Positions 49,762 through 59,516 are shown, numbered from the stretch's first letter. The stretch: 64,000 bases of DNA from Novosphingobium sp. (GCF_039595395.1 NZ_JBCNLP010000001.1:1550001-1614000), one strand, 5' to 3'. Program-made: numbers and translations. The notes: a model not told the origin generated them from the sequence alone.

Positions 49762-50408
49762 GGAACGGGGCGTATGTCGGCGTCGGGCTGGTTTTCGGGC
49801 GCGGCCTTGGCGAAAGCGGGATGCTGGCGCGCATGGGCGACGGCGGCGTTGAGGTGCGGCCAGGCACTCAGATCGATGCCGAAACGCTCGGCGGCATAGG
49901 CTTGCGGGACCAGATAGGCATCGGCCAGCGTGGGCGCATCGCCATAGGCATAGGCCCCGCCATGCCGGGCGATCAGCGTCTCCAGCGCCGCGAAACCTTC
50001 CGCGATCCAGCGGGCGATCCAGGCGCTGACCTGCGCCTCATCGGCCCCCAGATCGCCGCGCAGGGATTTGAGGATGCGCAGATTGTTGACCGGATGGATA
50101 TCGCAGCCCACGATGGCCGCCATCGCCCGCACCTGTGCCCGCGCGACAGGATCGGTGGGCAGCAGGGGCGGTTGGGGATGGGCCTCTTCCAGCCACTCCA
50201 GAATGGCGGGCGACTGGATGAGCACCTCGCCCTCGACCTCCAGCGCGGGGACCAGCCCCTGCGGCTGGAGGGTGAGGAAAGCGCTGTCCTTATGCGCACC
50301 CTTGCGCAGATCATGGGTGACCTGCTCATAGGCAAGCCCTTTCAGATTCAGCGCGATCCGCGTGCGATAGGACGTGCCCGACCGCCAATAACCATGCAGC
50401 CGGATCAT
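49758..50408 (-). CDS. maiA: Maleylacetoacetate isomerase (zeta-class GST)
   Basis: 216 residues from ATG 50408, overlapping the fumarylacetoacetase stop (ATGA). The zeta-GST catalytic stretch YWRSGTSYRTRIALNLKGL is at the N-terminus and QSPAILEWLEE in the thioredoxin-like domain. C-terminal DAPTLADAYLVPQAYAAERFG is typical. It isomerises maleylacetoacetate to fumarylacetoacetate with glutathione, the second step after homogentisate cleavage. Confidence 0.93.
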   Translation of the reverse strand: MIRLHGYWRSGTSYRTRIALNLKGLAYEQVTHDLRKGAHKDSAFLTLQPQGLVPALEVEGEVLIQSPAILEWLEEAHPQPPLLPTDPVARAQVRAMAAIVGCDIHPVNNLRILKSLRGDLGADEAQVSAWIARWIAEGFAALETLIARHGGAYAYGDAPTLADAYLVPQAYAAERFGIDLSAWPHLNAAVAHARQHPAFAKAAPENQPDADIRPVP

Positions 50409-51702
50409 GCCGGCGTGGCCAGAATGACCGCGCGGCATTCGCCAAAGCCGATTGAAGCGCGGCCCGGCGCCTGAGCACTGGCGGTGATGGAGATTTCATC
50501 GCCATCCTGCAGGAAGCTGCGCGTCTCGCCGGTGGGCAAGGTGAAGGGGGCCTTACCGCCTTCGGTGATCTCCAGCAGGCTGCCATAGCTGTCTGCCGTA
50601 GGCCCCGAGATCGTGCCGGTTCCCAGCAGATCGCCCGGATTGAGGTTGCACCCGCCCGAGGCATGATGCGCCACGATCTGCGCCAGCGTCCAGTACATGT
50701 TGCTGGCCGGGCCTTCGAGAGGCGCAGCGGAGGGAGGCCTTCCTCACGCATCTTCGCGCTGGAGAGCCAGACTGACAGCGAAAGCGACAGCGCGCCCTGC
50801 GCCTGATCGGCACTGTCCAGCAGATAGGGCAGCGGCGCTGGATCGCCTTCGGGCCGGGCGGGCTGGGCGATGCGGAAAGGCGCCAGCGCCTCGGCGGTCA
50901 CGACCCAGGGCGAGATGGTGGTGTGGAAGTTCTTGGCCAGAAACGGCCCGAGGGGCTGATACTCCCAGGCCTGAAGATCGCGCGCCGACCAGTCGTTGAG
51001 CAGGCTGAGCCCGGCGATATGCGCGCTGGCCTGCCCGATGGGGATGGTGGTGCCCAAGGCATTGCCCTGCGCCACCCAGATGCCCAGCTCCAGCTCATAG
51101 TCGAGGCGAGCGCTGGGTTCGAAGACCGGCACCTCGGCGTCAGGCGCCTTGCGCTGGCCGCGCGGGCGCACCACGGGCTCGCCGCTGGGGCGCACCGAAG
51201 AGGCGCGGCCATGATAGCCGATCGGCACATATTTGTAGTTGGGCAGCAGCGGATTGTCGGGGCGGAACAGCTTGCCGACATTGGTGGCATGATGGATGCC
51301 GACATAGAAATCGGTGTAATCGCCGATCCGCGCGGGCAGATGCAACGTGACCGAGGCGCTGTCATGCAGCGCGGGTTCGATGTCTTTGCGATAGCCCTCG
51401 TCGCTCAAAAGCTGCGACAGGCGCTGGCGCAGCTGATTGCGATCCTGAGGCGGCAAGGCGAAGAGATCGTTGAGGGTCGCCTGACCCGCCGGGCCTCGTG
51501 CTTCCTCGGGCAGGAAGCCCGCGATGGCGGCCAGATCGAGCACGCTCTCGCCAATGGCGACGCCGATGCGCTGCTGGCTCCCCGCAGGCGAAAACACGCC
51601 CAGAGGCAGGTTCTGGATCGGAAATTCAGCGTGGCCATTGGCCGAGGCGACCCAGCTTGTCAGGCTGGGCTCATGGGTGTGGTCGATCTGGGGCAGGGTC
51701 AC
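50405..51702 (-). pseudogene. fahA: Fumarylacetoacetase, disrupted by a one-base frameshift
   Basis: Start GTG 51702 overlaps the hmgA stop (GTGA) with AGGAG seven bases upstream. Frame 1 runs clearly as FAH (YTDFYVGIHHATNVGKLFRP, YHGRASSVRPSGEPVVRPRG, LDYELELGIWVAQGNALG, LLNDWSARDLQAWEYQPLG) to PPLRLS near 50722. The rest continues in another frame as EGPASNMYWTLAQIVAHHAS, GCNLNPGDLLGTGTISGP and on to the natural stop at 50405. One G missing on the coding strand near 50716 explains it. The remainder is intact, so the gene is either newly broken or misassembled. Confidence 0.88.
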
Positions 51703-53051
51703 TGCGCAGCTCCTGAAAGGGGGACTTGAGCCTTCTGGAAACCGGCCCAGCAGTCGTCGTAATCGAGCTGCATCAGCGGTGTTTCCATGGCGAAACGAGT
51801 GGGGCGGAAGACGTGGCAACTCTCGAACATGAAGGCCATGGTGTTCTCGATGCGATGCGGGGCGAGCTTGGCCTTCACCGCCGCCTCATGGCTGGCCTGA
51901 TCGGGTCCGTGGCCCGACATCTGGTTGTGCAGCGAGGCTCCGCCCGGCGCGAAACCGCCCGCCTTGGCATCGTAAGCGCCATGGATCAGGCCCATGAACT
52001 CGCTCATCACATTGCGGTGGAACCATGGCGGGCGGAAGGTGTCCTCGGCGACCATCCAGCGTGGGGGGAAGATCACGAAGTCGCAATTGGCCGTGCCGGC
52101 ATGCGCGGTGGGCGAGGTCAGCACGGTGAAGATCGACGGGTCGGGATGGTCGAAGCTGACAGTGTTGATCGTGTTGAAGCGCGTGAGATCATAGCGATAG
52201 GGCGCCAGATTGCCGTGCCATGCCACCACATCGAAGGGCGAGTGATCGAGCGTCGACTGCCAGAGATGACCCTGGAACTTCTGCACCACCTCGACAGGTT
52301 CGTCGCTATCCTCGAACCACGCCAGCGGCGTTTCGAAATCGCGCGGATTGGCAAGGCCGTTGGAACCGATGGGCCCCAGATCGGGCAGGCGGAAGATGGC
52401 CCCATGGTTCTCGCAGACATAGCCGCGCGCGGGCCCGTCAAGCAACTCCACCCGGAAGCGCACCCCGCGCGGGACCACCGCGATCTGCTCTGGCTCCACG
52501 GTGATGCGACCCAGTTCGGTGACGATCAGCAGGCGGCCCTGCTGAGGCACGATCAGCCATTCGCCATCCGCGCTGAAGAAGGCCCGCCCCTGCATCGAGG
52601 CGTTGCAGGTATAGAGATGGACGCTGACGCCAACCCCGGTGCCGACATCACCATTGCCGCAATAGGTCGTCAGGCCATCGACAAAGTCGACCGGCTCGGT
52701 CGGGATCGGCTGCGGATCCCAGCGCAGGCGGTTGGGGCTGGGCGGGGCGGTGTCATAGGGATTGGCGCGGATCAGGCTGTCGCGCGCATAGGGCACGAAG
52801 GGCGGATGCTGCGCGGTGGGGCGCAGGCGATAGAGCCATGAGCGCTTGTTCTCCATGCGCGGCGCGGTGAAGGCGGTGCCCGAAAGCTGCTCGGCAAACA
52901 GGCCATAGGGCACATGCTGGGGCGAATTGCGGCCCACCGGCAGAGCGCCGGGCACGGCCTCGGTCGCCAGATGATTGCCGAAGCCGGGCAGATAGGCGTC
53001 AACCGCAGGGGCGGCGCGGACCACTGTCTCCGGATGAGGTGAGACGGTCAT
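51699..53051 (-). CDS. hmgA: Homogentisate 1,2-dioxygenase
   Basis: 450 residues from ATG 53051 (GGGAG upstream). Landmarks are [19 protein letters not shown] and [20 protein letters not shown] at the N-terminus, the iron-site strand [20 protein letters not shown] followed by [14 protein letters not shown], and [18 protein letters not shown]. It opens the ring of homogentisate from tyrosine or phenylalanine to maleylacetoacetate using Fe(II) and oxygen. It heads the hmgA-fahA-maiA operon. Confidence 0.95.
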   Translation of the reverse strand: MTVSPHPETVVRAAPAVDAYLPGFGNHLATEAVPGALPVGRNSPQHVPYGLFAEQLSGTAFTAPRMENKRSWLYRLRPTAQHPPFVPYARDSLIRANPYDTAPPSPNRLRWDPQPIPTEPVDFVDGLTTYCGNGDVGTGVGVSVHLYTCNASMQGRAFFSADGEWLIVPQQGRLLIVTELGRITVEPEQIAVVPRGVRFRVELLDGPARGYVCENHGAIFRLPDLGPIGSNGLANPRDFETPLAWFEDSDEPVEVVQKFQGHLWQSTLDHSPFDVVAWHGNLAPYRYDLTRFNTINTVSFDHPDPSIFTVLTSPTAHAGTANCDFVIFPPRWMVAEDTFRPPWFHRNVMSEFMGLIHGAYDAKAGGFAPGGASLHNQMSGHGPDQASHEAAVKAKLAPHRIENTMAFMFESCHVFRPTRFAMETPLMQLDYDDCWAGFQKAQVPLSGAAQ

Positions 53052-53474
53052 GAGGATACTCCCAAACGTCCCGCATTGGCTGCGGGACTTGTGTTTCTTC
53101 AAAGCGCGTGTCTGTTCCCACCGCCTTCATGGGGAGAGATGATAACGAAGCAGGCGGGCTCACACCAGCAGGAGGTTGCGCCCGATGGAAATAATCTTGC
53201 GCGCTGCTGCCTGAAGCCGCCCCTGCCTCACGACCGGTTCATCGTTGAAAATGTGTCGGTTGAGCCGGGCGGAGCCGCTCCATCGGCGCCATGGCTGAAG
53301 AATGTCCTGAAAATCCGGGCCGCTCAAACGTCTGATGTCTAAAAGGCTAATGCGAGGCGGTCTCATGAAAATCGACCTCGCCCGGCTCAGACTGTATGGA
53401 GCGATCATGATGACCCCTTGCGACTCACCTGCTTGCCTCACAGCGAACCGGTCCATGATGCGAGAGACACAGGC
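53052..53474. other. Non-coding gap upstream of hmgA and tonB
   Basis: 423 bases between divergent genes. On the minus strand, GTCCCGCA-GCCAA-TGCGGGAC (53068-53088) is a perfect eight-base stem in the hmgA leader, 17 bases before the start, and might control its translation. No convincing gene is seen elsewhere in the gap. Confidence 0.5.
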
Positions 53475-54272
53475 ATGATCCGTTCCTCCACCGGACTGCA
53501 ATTGGCGCTGCCGCAACGCTCCGAGCCAACCCTGCTTGTGGCCAGGCCCGAGGAGGCTCAGACCATCTTCTACACCCCGCCCACGCGACGCCACTATGGC
53601 GCGGCGGGCAGCCGCTGGAAAAGCCTTGGCGCCACGCTGGCGATCTATGGCGTGGTGGCAGGGGGGCTGCTGGTTTCGATCTCGGTGTCTTTCGTCAGGC
53701 CCGCGCCGCCTCAGGCGCTGACGGTGATGAACACCGAAACCGCAGCCTCTCCGCCCGAAACGCCGCCCAGGGCGAAGGAGGAGCCCAAGCCTGTCGAGAA
53801 GAAGGAGGCGGTGCAGCAGCCGCTCAAGACCGAGCCGCTGCCGCCAATGAAGGTCTCGATCTCGCCGATCGTCGCGCCGGTGCCGGTGATCGCCCCCAAA
53901 CCGGTCGATCCCGCTCCCAAAGAGCCCGAGGCGGCCGCGCCCAAGACCGCTCCGGCCCCGCCCGCGCCGCGCATCGCCAGCACCGGCCCCGACACATGGG
54001 AAGGCCGCGTGCTGATGCAACTCAGCAAAAAGCGGCACTATCCGGCGGGCGCCATGGCCCGGCGCCAGCAGGGCGTGCCCTATATCCGCTTCGTGATGGA
54101 CCGGCAGGGCAAGGTGCTCTCGGCCAGTCTGGAGCGCTCAAGCGGCGTGCCCGACCTCGATCGCGAGGCACTGAGCCTGCCCAGACGCGCCCAGCCTTTG
54201 CCCAAGCCACCCGAGGACCGGCCGGGCGAGACGCTCGAACTGGTCGTGCCGGTCGAGTTCTTCATCCACTGA
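53475..54272 (+). CDS. TonB-family energy transducer
   Basis: 265 residues from ATG 53475. A cytosolic N-terminus is followed by one membrane anchor (LGATLAIYGVVAGGLLVSIS). A long Pro/Lys/Glu-rich periplasmic spacer (EEPKPVEKKEAVQQPLK, then VIAPKPVDPAPKEPEAAAPK) and a C-terminal TonB domain (GVPYIRFVMDRQGKVLSASL, GVPDLDREALSLPRRAQPLP) complete it. It transmits proton-motive force to TonB receptors such as the four here. ExbB and ExbD genes are not beside it. Confidence 0.88.
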   Translation: MIRSSTGLQLALPQRSEPTLLVARPEEAQTIFYTPPTRRHYGAAGSRWKSLGATLAIYGVVAGGLLVSISVSFVRPAPPQALTVMNTETAASPPETPPRAKEEPKPVEKKEAVQQPLKTEPLPPMKVSISPIVAPVPVIAPKPVDPAPKEPEAAAPKTAPAPPAPRIASTGPDTWEGRVLMQLSKKRHYPAGAMARRQQGVPYIRFVMDRQGKVLSASLERSSGVPDLDREALSLPRRAQPLPKPPEDRPGETLELVVPVEFFIH

Positions 54273-54284
54273 TCCGGCAGGCCT

Positions 54285-55229
54285 TCAGAAACCATAGACC
54301 AGCGTCAGGCGCGAGGTGGTGTTGGTCTTGTCCAGCCCGACAGGCGGCTGCGTTTCATGGTCGAGCAGGAAACCGGCCTGCACCGACAGCCTGCCGAACA
54401 CCTTCATCGTCAGGGCGGTGTTGGCCGTCACCGTGCTGTTGCCGGTCTGCCCGTAATAGGTGGCGTTTTCGGTGAAGACCACGCCGGGGCGGATCGTCCA
54501 GCTATAATCGAGCCCCCCGCGCGCCGCGAAGCGATCATCGCCAAAGCCGGTGATCTGAAAGCCCGGCACATAGCGCGTCTGGCGCAAGGCGGGGCCGGCG
54601 GTGAGGTTGAGCGTCATGGTCGGCGTCTTGATCGCGGTATAGCCCGCGCCCAGCGTCTCGCTGAAGCGCCGCTCGAAGCCGGAGAAGCGGTCGCCTTCCC
54701 AACTGGCCAGCCCCATCACGAAGAAGCGGTCGTTGAACTTGTAGTCGATCTGATAGCTGACGGCATGCTGATTGGCGGTGGTGACGCGGTTCTGCCGGGC
54801 GTAATTGGCCGAGGCGATCACCGTATGGCGCCATTTGATCCCGTTGCGCACCAGATTGAGCCCCAGCGAGACGCCGGTGGTGTCGGTGGTGCCGCTGGTC
54901 GCGGTGATGCCCGCCTGGCCCTGTCCCTTCCAGCCCTGCCATGGCTTCTGGGTGCGGACCTTGGCGATCTGCTTGTCGTCGGCCTCTTTCTGCAGACCAT
55001 TGGCCATGGCCTCGATGGCCTTGGCCGAATTGGGGTTGGTCTTCTTGGCCAGATCGGCGACGGTTTTCAGCGTGACCGCATTGCCGGTGTCGGCGGCGGC
55101 ATGGATCATCGCGGCGATCGTGTCGGGGATGGGGGCTTCTGCCGCGGGCTCTGCCGTGCTCTGGGCTTTGGCCGGGGCAGCCACCAGCATGCCGACGGCA
55201 CCACAGCCGAGCAGGGATGTTCTGAGCAT
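54285..55229 (-). CDS. DUF481-family outer-membrane protein
   Basis: 314 residues from ATG 55229 with AAGGAGG upstream and a signal peptide (AAPAKAQST). After a helical N-terminal part (about 30-105), the beta-rich half carries GWKGQGQAGITATSGTTDTT, the salt-stress-induced DUF481 pattern, and ends RLTLVYGF like a barrel. Function is not established beyond outer-membrane location. The gene converges on the TonB gene. Confidence 0.83.
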   Translation of the reverse strand: MLRTSLLGCGAVGMLVAAPAKAQSTAEPAAEAPIPDTIAAMIHAAADTGNAVTLKTVADLAKKTNPNSAKAIEAMANGLQKEADDKQIAKVRTQKPWQGWKGQGQAGITATSGTTDTTGVSLGLNLVRNGIKWRHTVIASANYARQNRVTTANQHAVSYQIDYKFNDRFFVMGLASWEGDRFSGFERRFSETLGAGYTAIKTPTMTLNLTAGPALRQTRYVPGFQITGFGDDRFAARGGLDYSWTIRPGVVFTENATYYGQTGNSTVTANTALTMKVFGRLSVQAGFLLDHETQPPVGLDKTNTTSRLTLVYGF

Positions 55230-55458
55230 GAAGCCTCCTTGGGGTTGGTTTGGGCGCGGAATGGTTGCGCGCAAGCGCTAGCAACGATTTGACGCATTAG
55301 GCGACCGCTTCTGCGGCAATGTGATGGATTATTGCGATCTTCTTTCAAGATGACGGGCAAAATCTGCTTCGCGAGGCGGTGCTCGCCTTGCCTCATGGCG
55401 CCATTCGCCCCAAGGACAGCCCTGCCCAAAGCGGTGTCGGACAAGGAGATATGACGCC

Positions 55459-55797
55459 ATGCCCAGCCTGTCCTGGATCTATCTGGCCGCAGCCATTGCC
55501 GGTGAGATCGTCGGCACCTCGGCGCTCAAGGCGTCGCAGGGGTTCTCGCGGCCCGGCCCTTCGGTGCTGGTGGTGCTGGGCTATGGGGTGGCGTTCTATT
55601 GCCTGTCGCAGGCCTTGCGGACCATCCCGATGGGGATCGCCTATGCGGTCTGGTCGGGCATCGGCATTGTGGCGATCTCGCTGATCGGCTTTGTGCTCTA
55701 TCGCCAGAGGCTGGATATGCCCGCCTTGCTGGGCATGGGGCTGATCGTGGCGGGCACGCTGGTCATCAATCTGTTTTCCGGTTCGAGCGCGGGCTGA
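55459..55797 (+). CDS. Small multidrug resistance (SMR) efflux protein
   Basis: 112 residues, four helices. The essential membrane Glu is E16 in YLAAAIAGEIVGTSALKAS; FSRPGPSVLVVLGYGVAFYC, PMGIAYAVWSGIGIV and GMGLIVAGTLVINLF follow the EmrE/SugE plan. AAGGAG precedes the ATG. It exchanges protons for cationic drugs or guanidinium as a dimer. The stop codon abuts the end of the convergent LysR gene. Confidence 0.92.
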   Translation: MPSLSWIYLAAAIAGEIVGTSALKASQGFSRPGPSVLVVLGYGVAFYCLSQALRTIPMGIAYAVWSGIGIVAISLIGFVLYRQRLDMPALLGMGLIVAGTLVINLFSGSSAG

Positions 55798-56715
55798 TCA
55801 GGGCGTCAGCAGATCGCGCGTCGCCTCGGCAATCGCGTCGATGGTCACTCTCAGGCGCGGCAGGATGGTCGGGGCGGTGATCCACAGCGCATGCACCGGA
55901 CGGTGCCCCGCGATGCGGTCCTCCAGCAGGGGGATGAGCTCTCCGCGCTCGATCTGCCCGGCGGCCAGCCAATGCGGCACAAAGCCCAGCCCTTGGCCGG
56001 CGCGGATGGCCGACAGCGTCAGCAGGCTGCCGTCGAGCAGCAGTCTGGCGTCGGGTTCGAAACTCCGCAGGTCGCCTTGTTCCGAACGGAAATGCCATGG
56101 GACGACGCGCCCGCCCTGTGCATGGGCGATCAGCGCATGGTCGGCCAGATCCTCGACCCGCCGGGGTTGTGACTTGCCCGCCAGATAGGCGGGCGCGGCG
56201 CACAGGGCGAGCTTTTGCACCCCCAGCCGCCGCGCGGTCAGACCGGGCAGCTCCGGCAAAGTGCCGACCCGCACCGCCAGATCGACGCCATCGCCGGGCA
56301 GGTCGGCCTGCCGGGTGGATGTCGCTATGTCGAAGCGCAGATGCGGCCATCTTTCGCACAGCGCGTAGAGCGCGGGCGCGATGATCCGCGTGCCCAGCAG
56401 CGGTGGCAGGCTGACCCGCACAAGGCCCGAAGGTTCGCTGGACAGCGCGGCCAGTTCGGCCTCGACCCGGTCGATTTTCTGGCGCGCCTCCAGACAGGCC
56501 TGCCGATAGAGCGCGGCCTCGGCGGTCAGAGTCAGGCGGCGCGTGGTGCGGTGGAACAGCCGGATGCCCAGACGCTGCTCAAGCCGCCCCACCGCCTTGG
56601 CGATCGCCGAGGGAGTCAGCGCCAGAGGCACGGCGGCGCCTGCAAAGCTGCCCGCCTCGCAAACGGTGAGGAAGACGGCGATATCGTCGCCGCTCTGGCG
56701 TGGTCGATCGGTCAT
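55798..56715 (-). CDS. LysR-family transcriptional regulator, divergent from an SDR gene
   Basis: 305 residues from ATG 56715. HTH: DDIAVFLTVCEAGSFAGAAV, LTPSAIAKAVGRLEQRLG, then HRTTRRLTLTAEA. The CrgA/DhcR-like substrate domain includes GVDLAVRVGTLPELPGL. It shares a 76-base promoter gap with the short-chain dehydrogenase gene, which is its likely target. Confidence 0.88.
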   Translation of the reverse strand: MTDRPRQSGDDIAVFLTVCEAGSFAGAAVPLALTPSAIAKAVGRLEQRLGIRLFHRTTRRLTLTAEAALYRQACLEARQKIDRVEAELAALSSEPSGLVRVSLPPLLGTRIIAPALYALCERWPHLRFDIATSTRQADLPGDGVDLAVRVGTLPELPGLTARRLGVQKLALCAAPAYLAGKSQPRRVEDLADHALIAHAQGGRVVPWHFRSEQGDLRSFEPDARLLLDGSLLTLSAIRAGQGLGFVPHWLAAGQIERGELIPLLEDRIAGHRPVHALWITAPTILPRLRVTIDAIAEATRDLLTP

Positions 56716-56791
56716 GGCGGGAATAAAATTCGTGAATGGCGGGACATATCGTCGTTTTACGCGACTGTTATGCCTGCCTAGCCTGTCCGCC

Positions 56792-57502
56792 ATGAGCAGT
56801 AAAGCAAGCTACGCCATTCTGGGCGGAACATCGGGTATGGGTCTGGCCCTGGCCGAAAGGCTGGTCTCGCGGGGCGATCATGTGCTGATCGGCGGGCGTT
56901 CGCCCGGCAGGCTGGCCGCCGCGCTGGACAGGCTGGGCGAGGGGGCTTCGGGCCGGACGGTCGATGTGCTCGACCGGGGTAGCATCGAAGCCTTTTTCGC
57001 CGATGCCCCTCCACTTTCCGGGCTTTTCACCCCCGCCGCAACCTATCGCACCGGCGCCTTCCGCGATGGCGATACGGACACCAGCGAGGCCCTGTTCCAG
57101 GGCAAGTTCTGGAGCCAGTATTGGAGCGTCTTTGCCGCCTTGCCTCAACTGTTGCCACAGGCCGGGGTGGTGCTGATGTCGGGCGCTGCCTCGGCCCGGC
57201 CGCTGGGGGCTGCGGCCTATGCCGCCTGCAACGCTGCGCTTGAGGGGCTGGCGCGGGGGCTGGCGGTGGAGCTCTCGCCGCTGCGGGTCAATTGCCTGTC
57301 GCCGGGCACCACCGACACCCCCTTATGGCGCGATCGCCCCGCCGAGCAGCGCGAGGCGGCCTATCGGCAATGGAACAGCCTGTGCCTCGTGGGCCGCCCC
57401 GCACGCGTCGAGGAGCAGGCCGATGCCGCGCTCTTCCTGCTCGACAATGCCAACATCACCGGCACCACGCTTTATTGCGATGGAGGCTATACGCTGCGGT
57501 GA
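56792..57502 (+). CDS. Short-chain dehydrogenase/reductase with an altered catalytic motif
   Basis: 236 residues. The cofactor loop GGTSGMGLALA and the strand VLIGGRSPGRL fit an NADP-type Rossmann fold, and S130 and Y143 lie at the active-site positions. However the YxxxK motif reads YAACN, so the catalytic Lys is Asn147, and the NNAG motif reads FTPAATY. CLSPGTTDTPLW and TTLYCDGGYT close the protein normally. It may be a weak or redirected enzyme. Likely controlled by the divergent LysR gene. Confidence 0.83.
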   Translation: MSSKASYAILGGTSGMGLALAERLVSRGDHVLIGGRSPGRLAAALDRLGEGASGRTVDVLDRGSIEAFFADAPPLSGLFTPAATYRTGAFRDGDTDTSEALFQGKFWSQYWSVFAALPQLLPQAGVVLMSGAASARPLGAAAYAACNAALEGLARGLAVELSPLRVNCLSPGTTDTPLWRDRPAEQREAAYRQWNSLCLVGRPARVEEQADAALFLLDNANITGTTLYCDGGYTLR

Positions 57503-57508
57503 GGGGAC

Positions 57509-58654
57509 TCAGGTCTCCTCCGCCGCAGCCCAGCGCGCGGTGATCGGCACCAGCATCATCAGCCCTGCCAGCAGCCAGAAGGCCATCACCAGCCCCACCG
57601 CCTTGGCGATAAAGCCGATGCCCGCCGGGCCCGCCAGAATGCCCGCATAGCCCAGCGTGGTGATCGTGCCGACGGCCAGCGCGGGCGGCATGCGGGTTTG
57701 CGTCCCCGCTCGCCGGAACAGCACCGGCACGATGTTGGAAGCGCCCAGACCGATCAGCAGAAAACCGGCGAGAGCCAGCGGTGCCGGTGCCGTCAGCAGG
57801 GCGACAAAGCCCGCGACGGCCAGTCCCCCGCCGCCCAGCAGCGTACGCTTGTCGCCCAGTCGCGCCACCACCGCATCGCCCAGCAGACGCCCGAGGGTCA
57901 TGGCGCTGGCGAACATGATATAGCCCAGACCGGCCTGCGCCGGCGCGGCAAGACCTTGCTGCGTGACCAGCAGCGCGCTCCAGTCGAGCATCGCGCCTTC
58001 GGCCAGAAAGGTCGTCATCGCCAGCACGGCAAGCAGCAGCACAATGCCGTGAGGCATGACGAAGGCCGGGCCCTCTTCCGTGCGGATGCTGTCCAGCAGG
58101 CGCGGCCCGGCGATCAGCATGGCGGCCAGCATCAACCCACTGCACAAAAGCGTGGCGGGCAGAGCGGCGATGCCTGCGGAGAGACACAGCGTCATCGCGC
58201 CCGATCCGGCCACGCCGCCCACGCTGAACAGGCCATGGAAGCCCGACATCAGCGGGCGGTCGGCGGCGCGTTCCACCTCGATGGCGTGGATGTTCATCGC
58301 GACATCCAGCGAGCCGAGCGCTCCGCCGAAAATCAGCAGCAAGGCGCCAAGGCTCAGGGGCGTCGCGGCCACGGAAAGTGCGGGCAGCACCAGCGCCAGC
58401 AGGATGCCGCTGCCCATGATCACCGGCTTGCTGCCATAGCGGTTGCTGAGCGGGCCGGTCGCGACCATCGCCGTCACCGATCCGGCGCCGATGCAGAGCA
58501 GCAGCAGGCCGAGCGCGGCATCGTCGATCCCCAGGCGCTGCTTGGCCAGAGGCACCAACGGCGCCCAGCAGGCGATGCCGAAACCGGCGACCAGAAAGGA
58601 CAGTTGCGTTGCCAGCCGCGTGGCGGGCCGATTGGCGGAGAGGGCGATGCTCAT
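57509..58654 (-). CDS. MFS transporter (YbjJ/fucose-permease-like)
   Basis: 381 residues, 12 helices. N-terminal QLSFLVAGFGIACWAPLVPL and LLLCIGAGSVTAMVATGPLSNRYG, then GGALGSLDVAMNIHAIEVER, are typical of the YbjJ-like branch. Substrate unknown. It is 10 bases from the DeoR-type regulator gene on the same strand, which precedes it and probably shares its transcript. Confidence 0.85.
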   Translation of the reverse strand: MSIALSANRPATRLATQLSFLVAGFGIACWAPLVPLAKQRLGIDDAALGLLLLCIGAGSVTAMVATGPLSNRYGSKPVIMGSGILLALVLPALSVAATPLSLGALLLIFGGALGSLDVAMNIHAIEVERAADRPLMSGFHGLFSVGGVAGSGAMTLCLSAGIAALPATLLCSGLMLAAMLIAGPRLLDSIRTEEGPAFVMPHGIVLLLAVLAMTTFLAEGAMLDWSALLVTQQGLAAPAQAGLGYIMFASAMTLGRLLGDAVVARLGDKRTLLGGGGLAVAGFVALLTAPAPLALAGFLLIGLGASNIVPVLFRRAGTQTRMPPALAVGTITTLGYAGILAGPAGIGFIAKAVGLVMAFWLLAGLMMLVPITARWAAAEET

Positions 58655-58664
58655 CGGCCTGCCT

Positions 58665-59456
58665 TCATCGGCCCATCTTTATCGGTAGGGCAGCCGCGAT
58701 CAGCAGATGGGTGGCGCCACCGGCGGCAAGGGCGGCGTGTTGTTCGGGCATGGTCTTGTCCTCGATGATCAGCAGGTCGAGCCGGTCAAGCGCGGCGACA
58801 TGATGCGGCGCCTGCGCTTCCAGCTTGTCATGCGCGGCCAGCACGGCGACCTGTGCGGCCTGGGCGATCACCGCGCGCTTGAAATGGGCATCGCCGTGAT
58901 GGAAGGCGAAGACGCCCTGAGGCGACACCGCGCAGGCGCCGATAAAGGCCCGGTCGAAGCGCATCTGCGCGATGGCTTGTGTCGCCGTGGCATCCACGCA
59001 GCCGCCGACCACCGGATCGGCCATGCCGCCGATGACGATCACCGACAGCTCCGCGCGGCGCAGGGCGGCGGCGGCGATGTCGGGCGAGTTGGTGACGATG
59101 GTCAGTTCGGTATCGTCGGGCAGCGCTTCGACCAGCGCGAGATTGGTGCTGCCGCTGTCGAGAAAGATCAGCTCGCCCGGTTGCACGGTCTTGGCAGCGG
59201 CGCGGGCCAGCGCCAGCTTGCCGCCCTGCGCCTCGTCGATGCGCGCGGCGAGGGGCGTGCTGGCCGGGGAGAGGGGCAGCGCGCCGCCATAGACCCTGCG
59301 GCATCGCCCCTCGGCGGCCAGAGCGCGCAGGTCGCGACGGATCGCATCTTCCGAAACGCCATATTCGATGGCCAGCGTGCCCGCCACGACCGCCTGCCCG
59401 CTGCTCAGGCGGGCGGCGATCTCTTCGCGGCGGCTCAGGGATAAATCTGTGTTCAT
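58665..59456 (-). CDS. DeoR/GlpR-family transcriptional regulator
   Basis: 263 residues from ATG 59456. HTH region RREEIAARLSSGQAVVAGTL and YGVSEDAIRRDLRALAAEG is followed by RRVYGGALP, then a sugar-phosphate isomerase-like effector domain (FLDSGSTNLALVEALPD, VIVIGGMADPVVGGCV, RAFIGACAVSPQGVF). Such repressors sense sugar phosphates. Three TGCATG hexamers upstream may be its own operator. The MFS gene downstream is the likely target. Confidence 0.9.
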   Translation of the reverse strand: MNTDLSLSRREEIAARLSSGQAVVAGTLAIEYGVSEDAIRRDLRALAAEGRCRRVYGGALPLSPASTPLAARIDEAQGGKLALARAAAKTVQPGELIFLDSGSTNLALVEALPDDTELTIVTNSPDIAAAALRRAELSVIVIGGMADPVVGGCVDATATQAIAQMRFDRAFIGACAVSPQGVFAFHHGDAHFKRAVIAQAAQVAVLAAHDKLEAQAPHHVAALDRLDLLIIEDKTMPEQHAALAAGGATHLLIAAALPIKMGR

Positions 59457-59469
59457 GCCTCCATCATCG

Positions 59470-59516
59470 TGCATGATCGTGTGATCATCAAGATGATTCG
59501 TGCATGTTTATGCATG
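59470..59516. promoter_or_regulatory. TGCATG repeats upstream of the DeoR-type gene
   Basis: TGCATG at 59470, 59501 and 59511, the last two ten bases apart (one helix turn), 14 to 60 bases before the start. A plausible autoregulatory operator. Confidence 0.4.
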
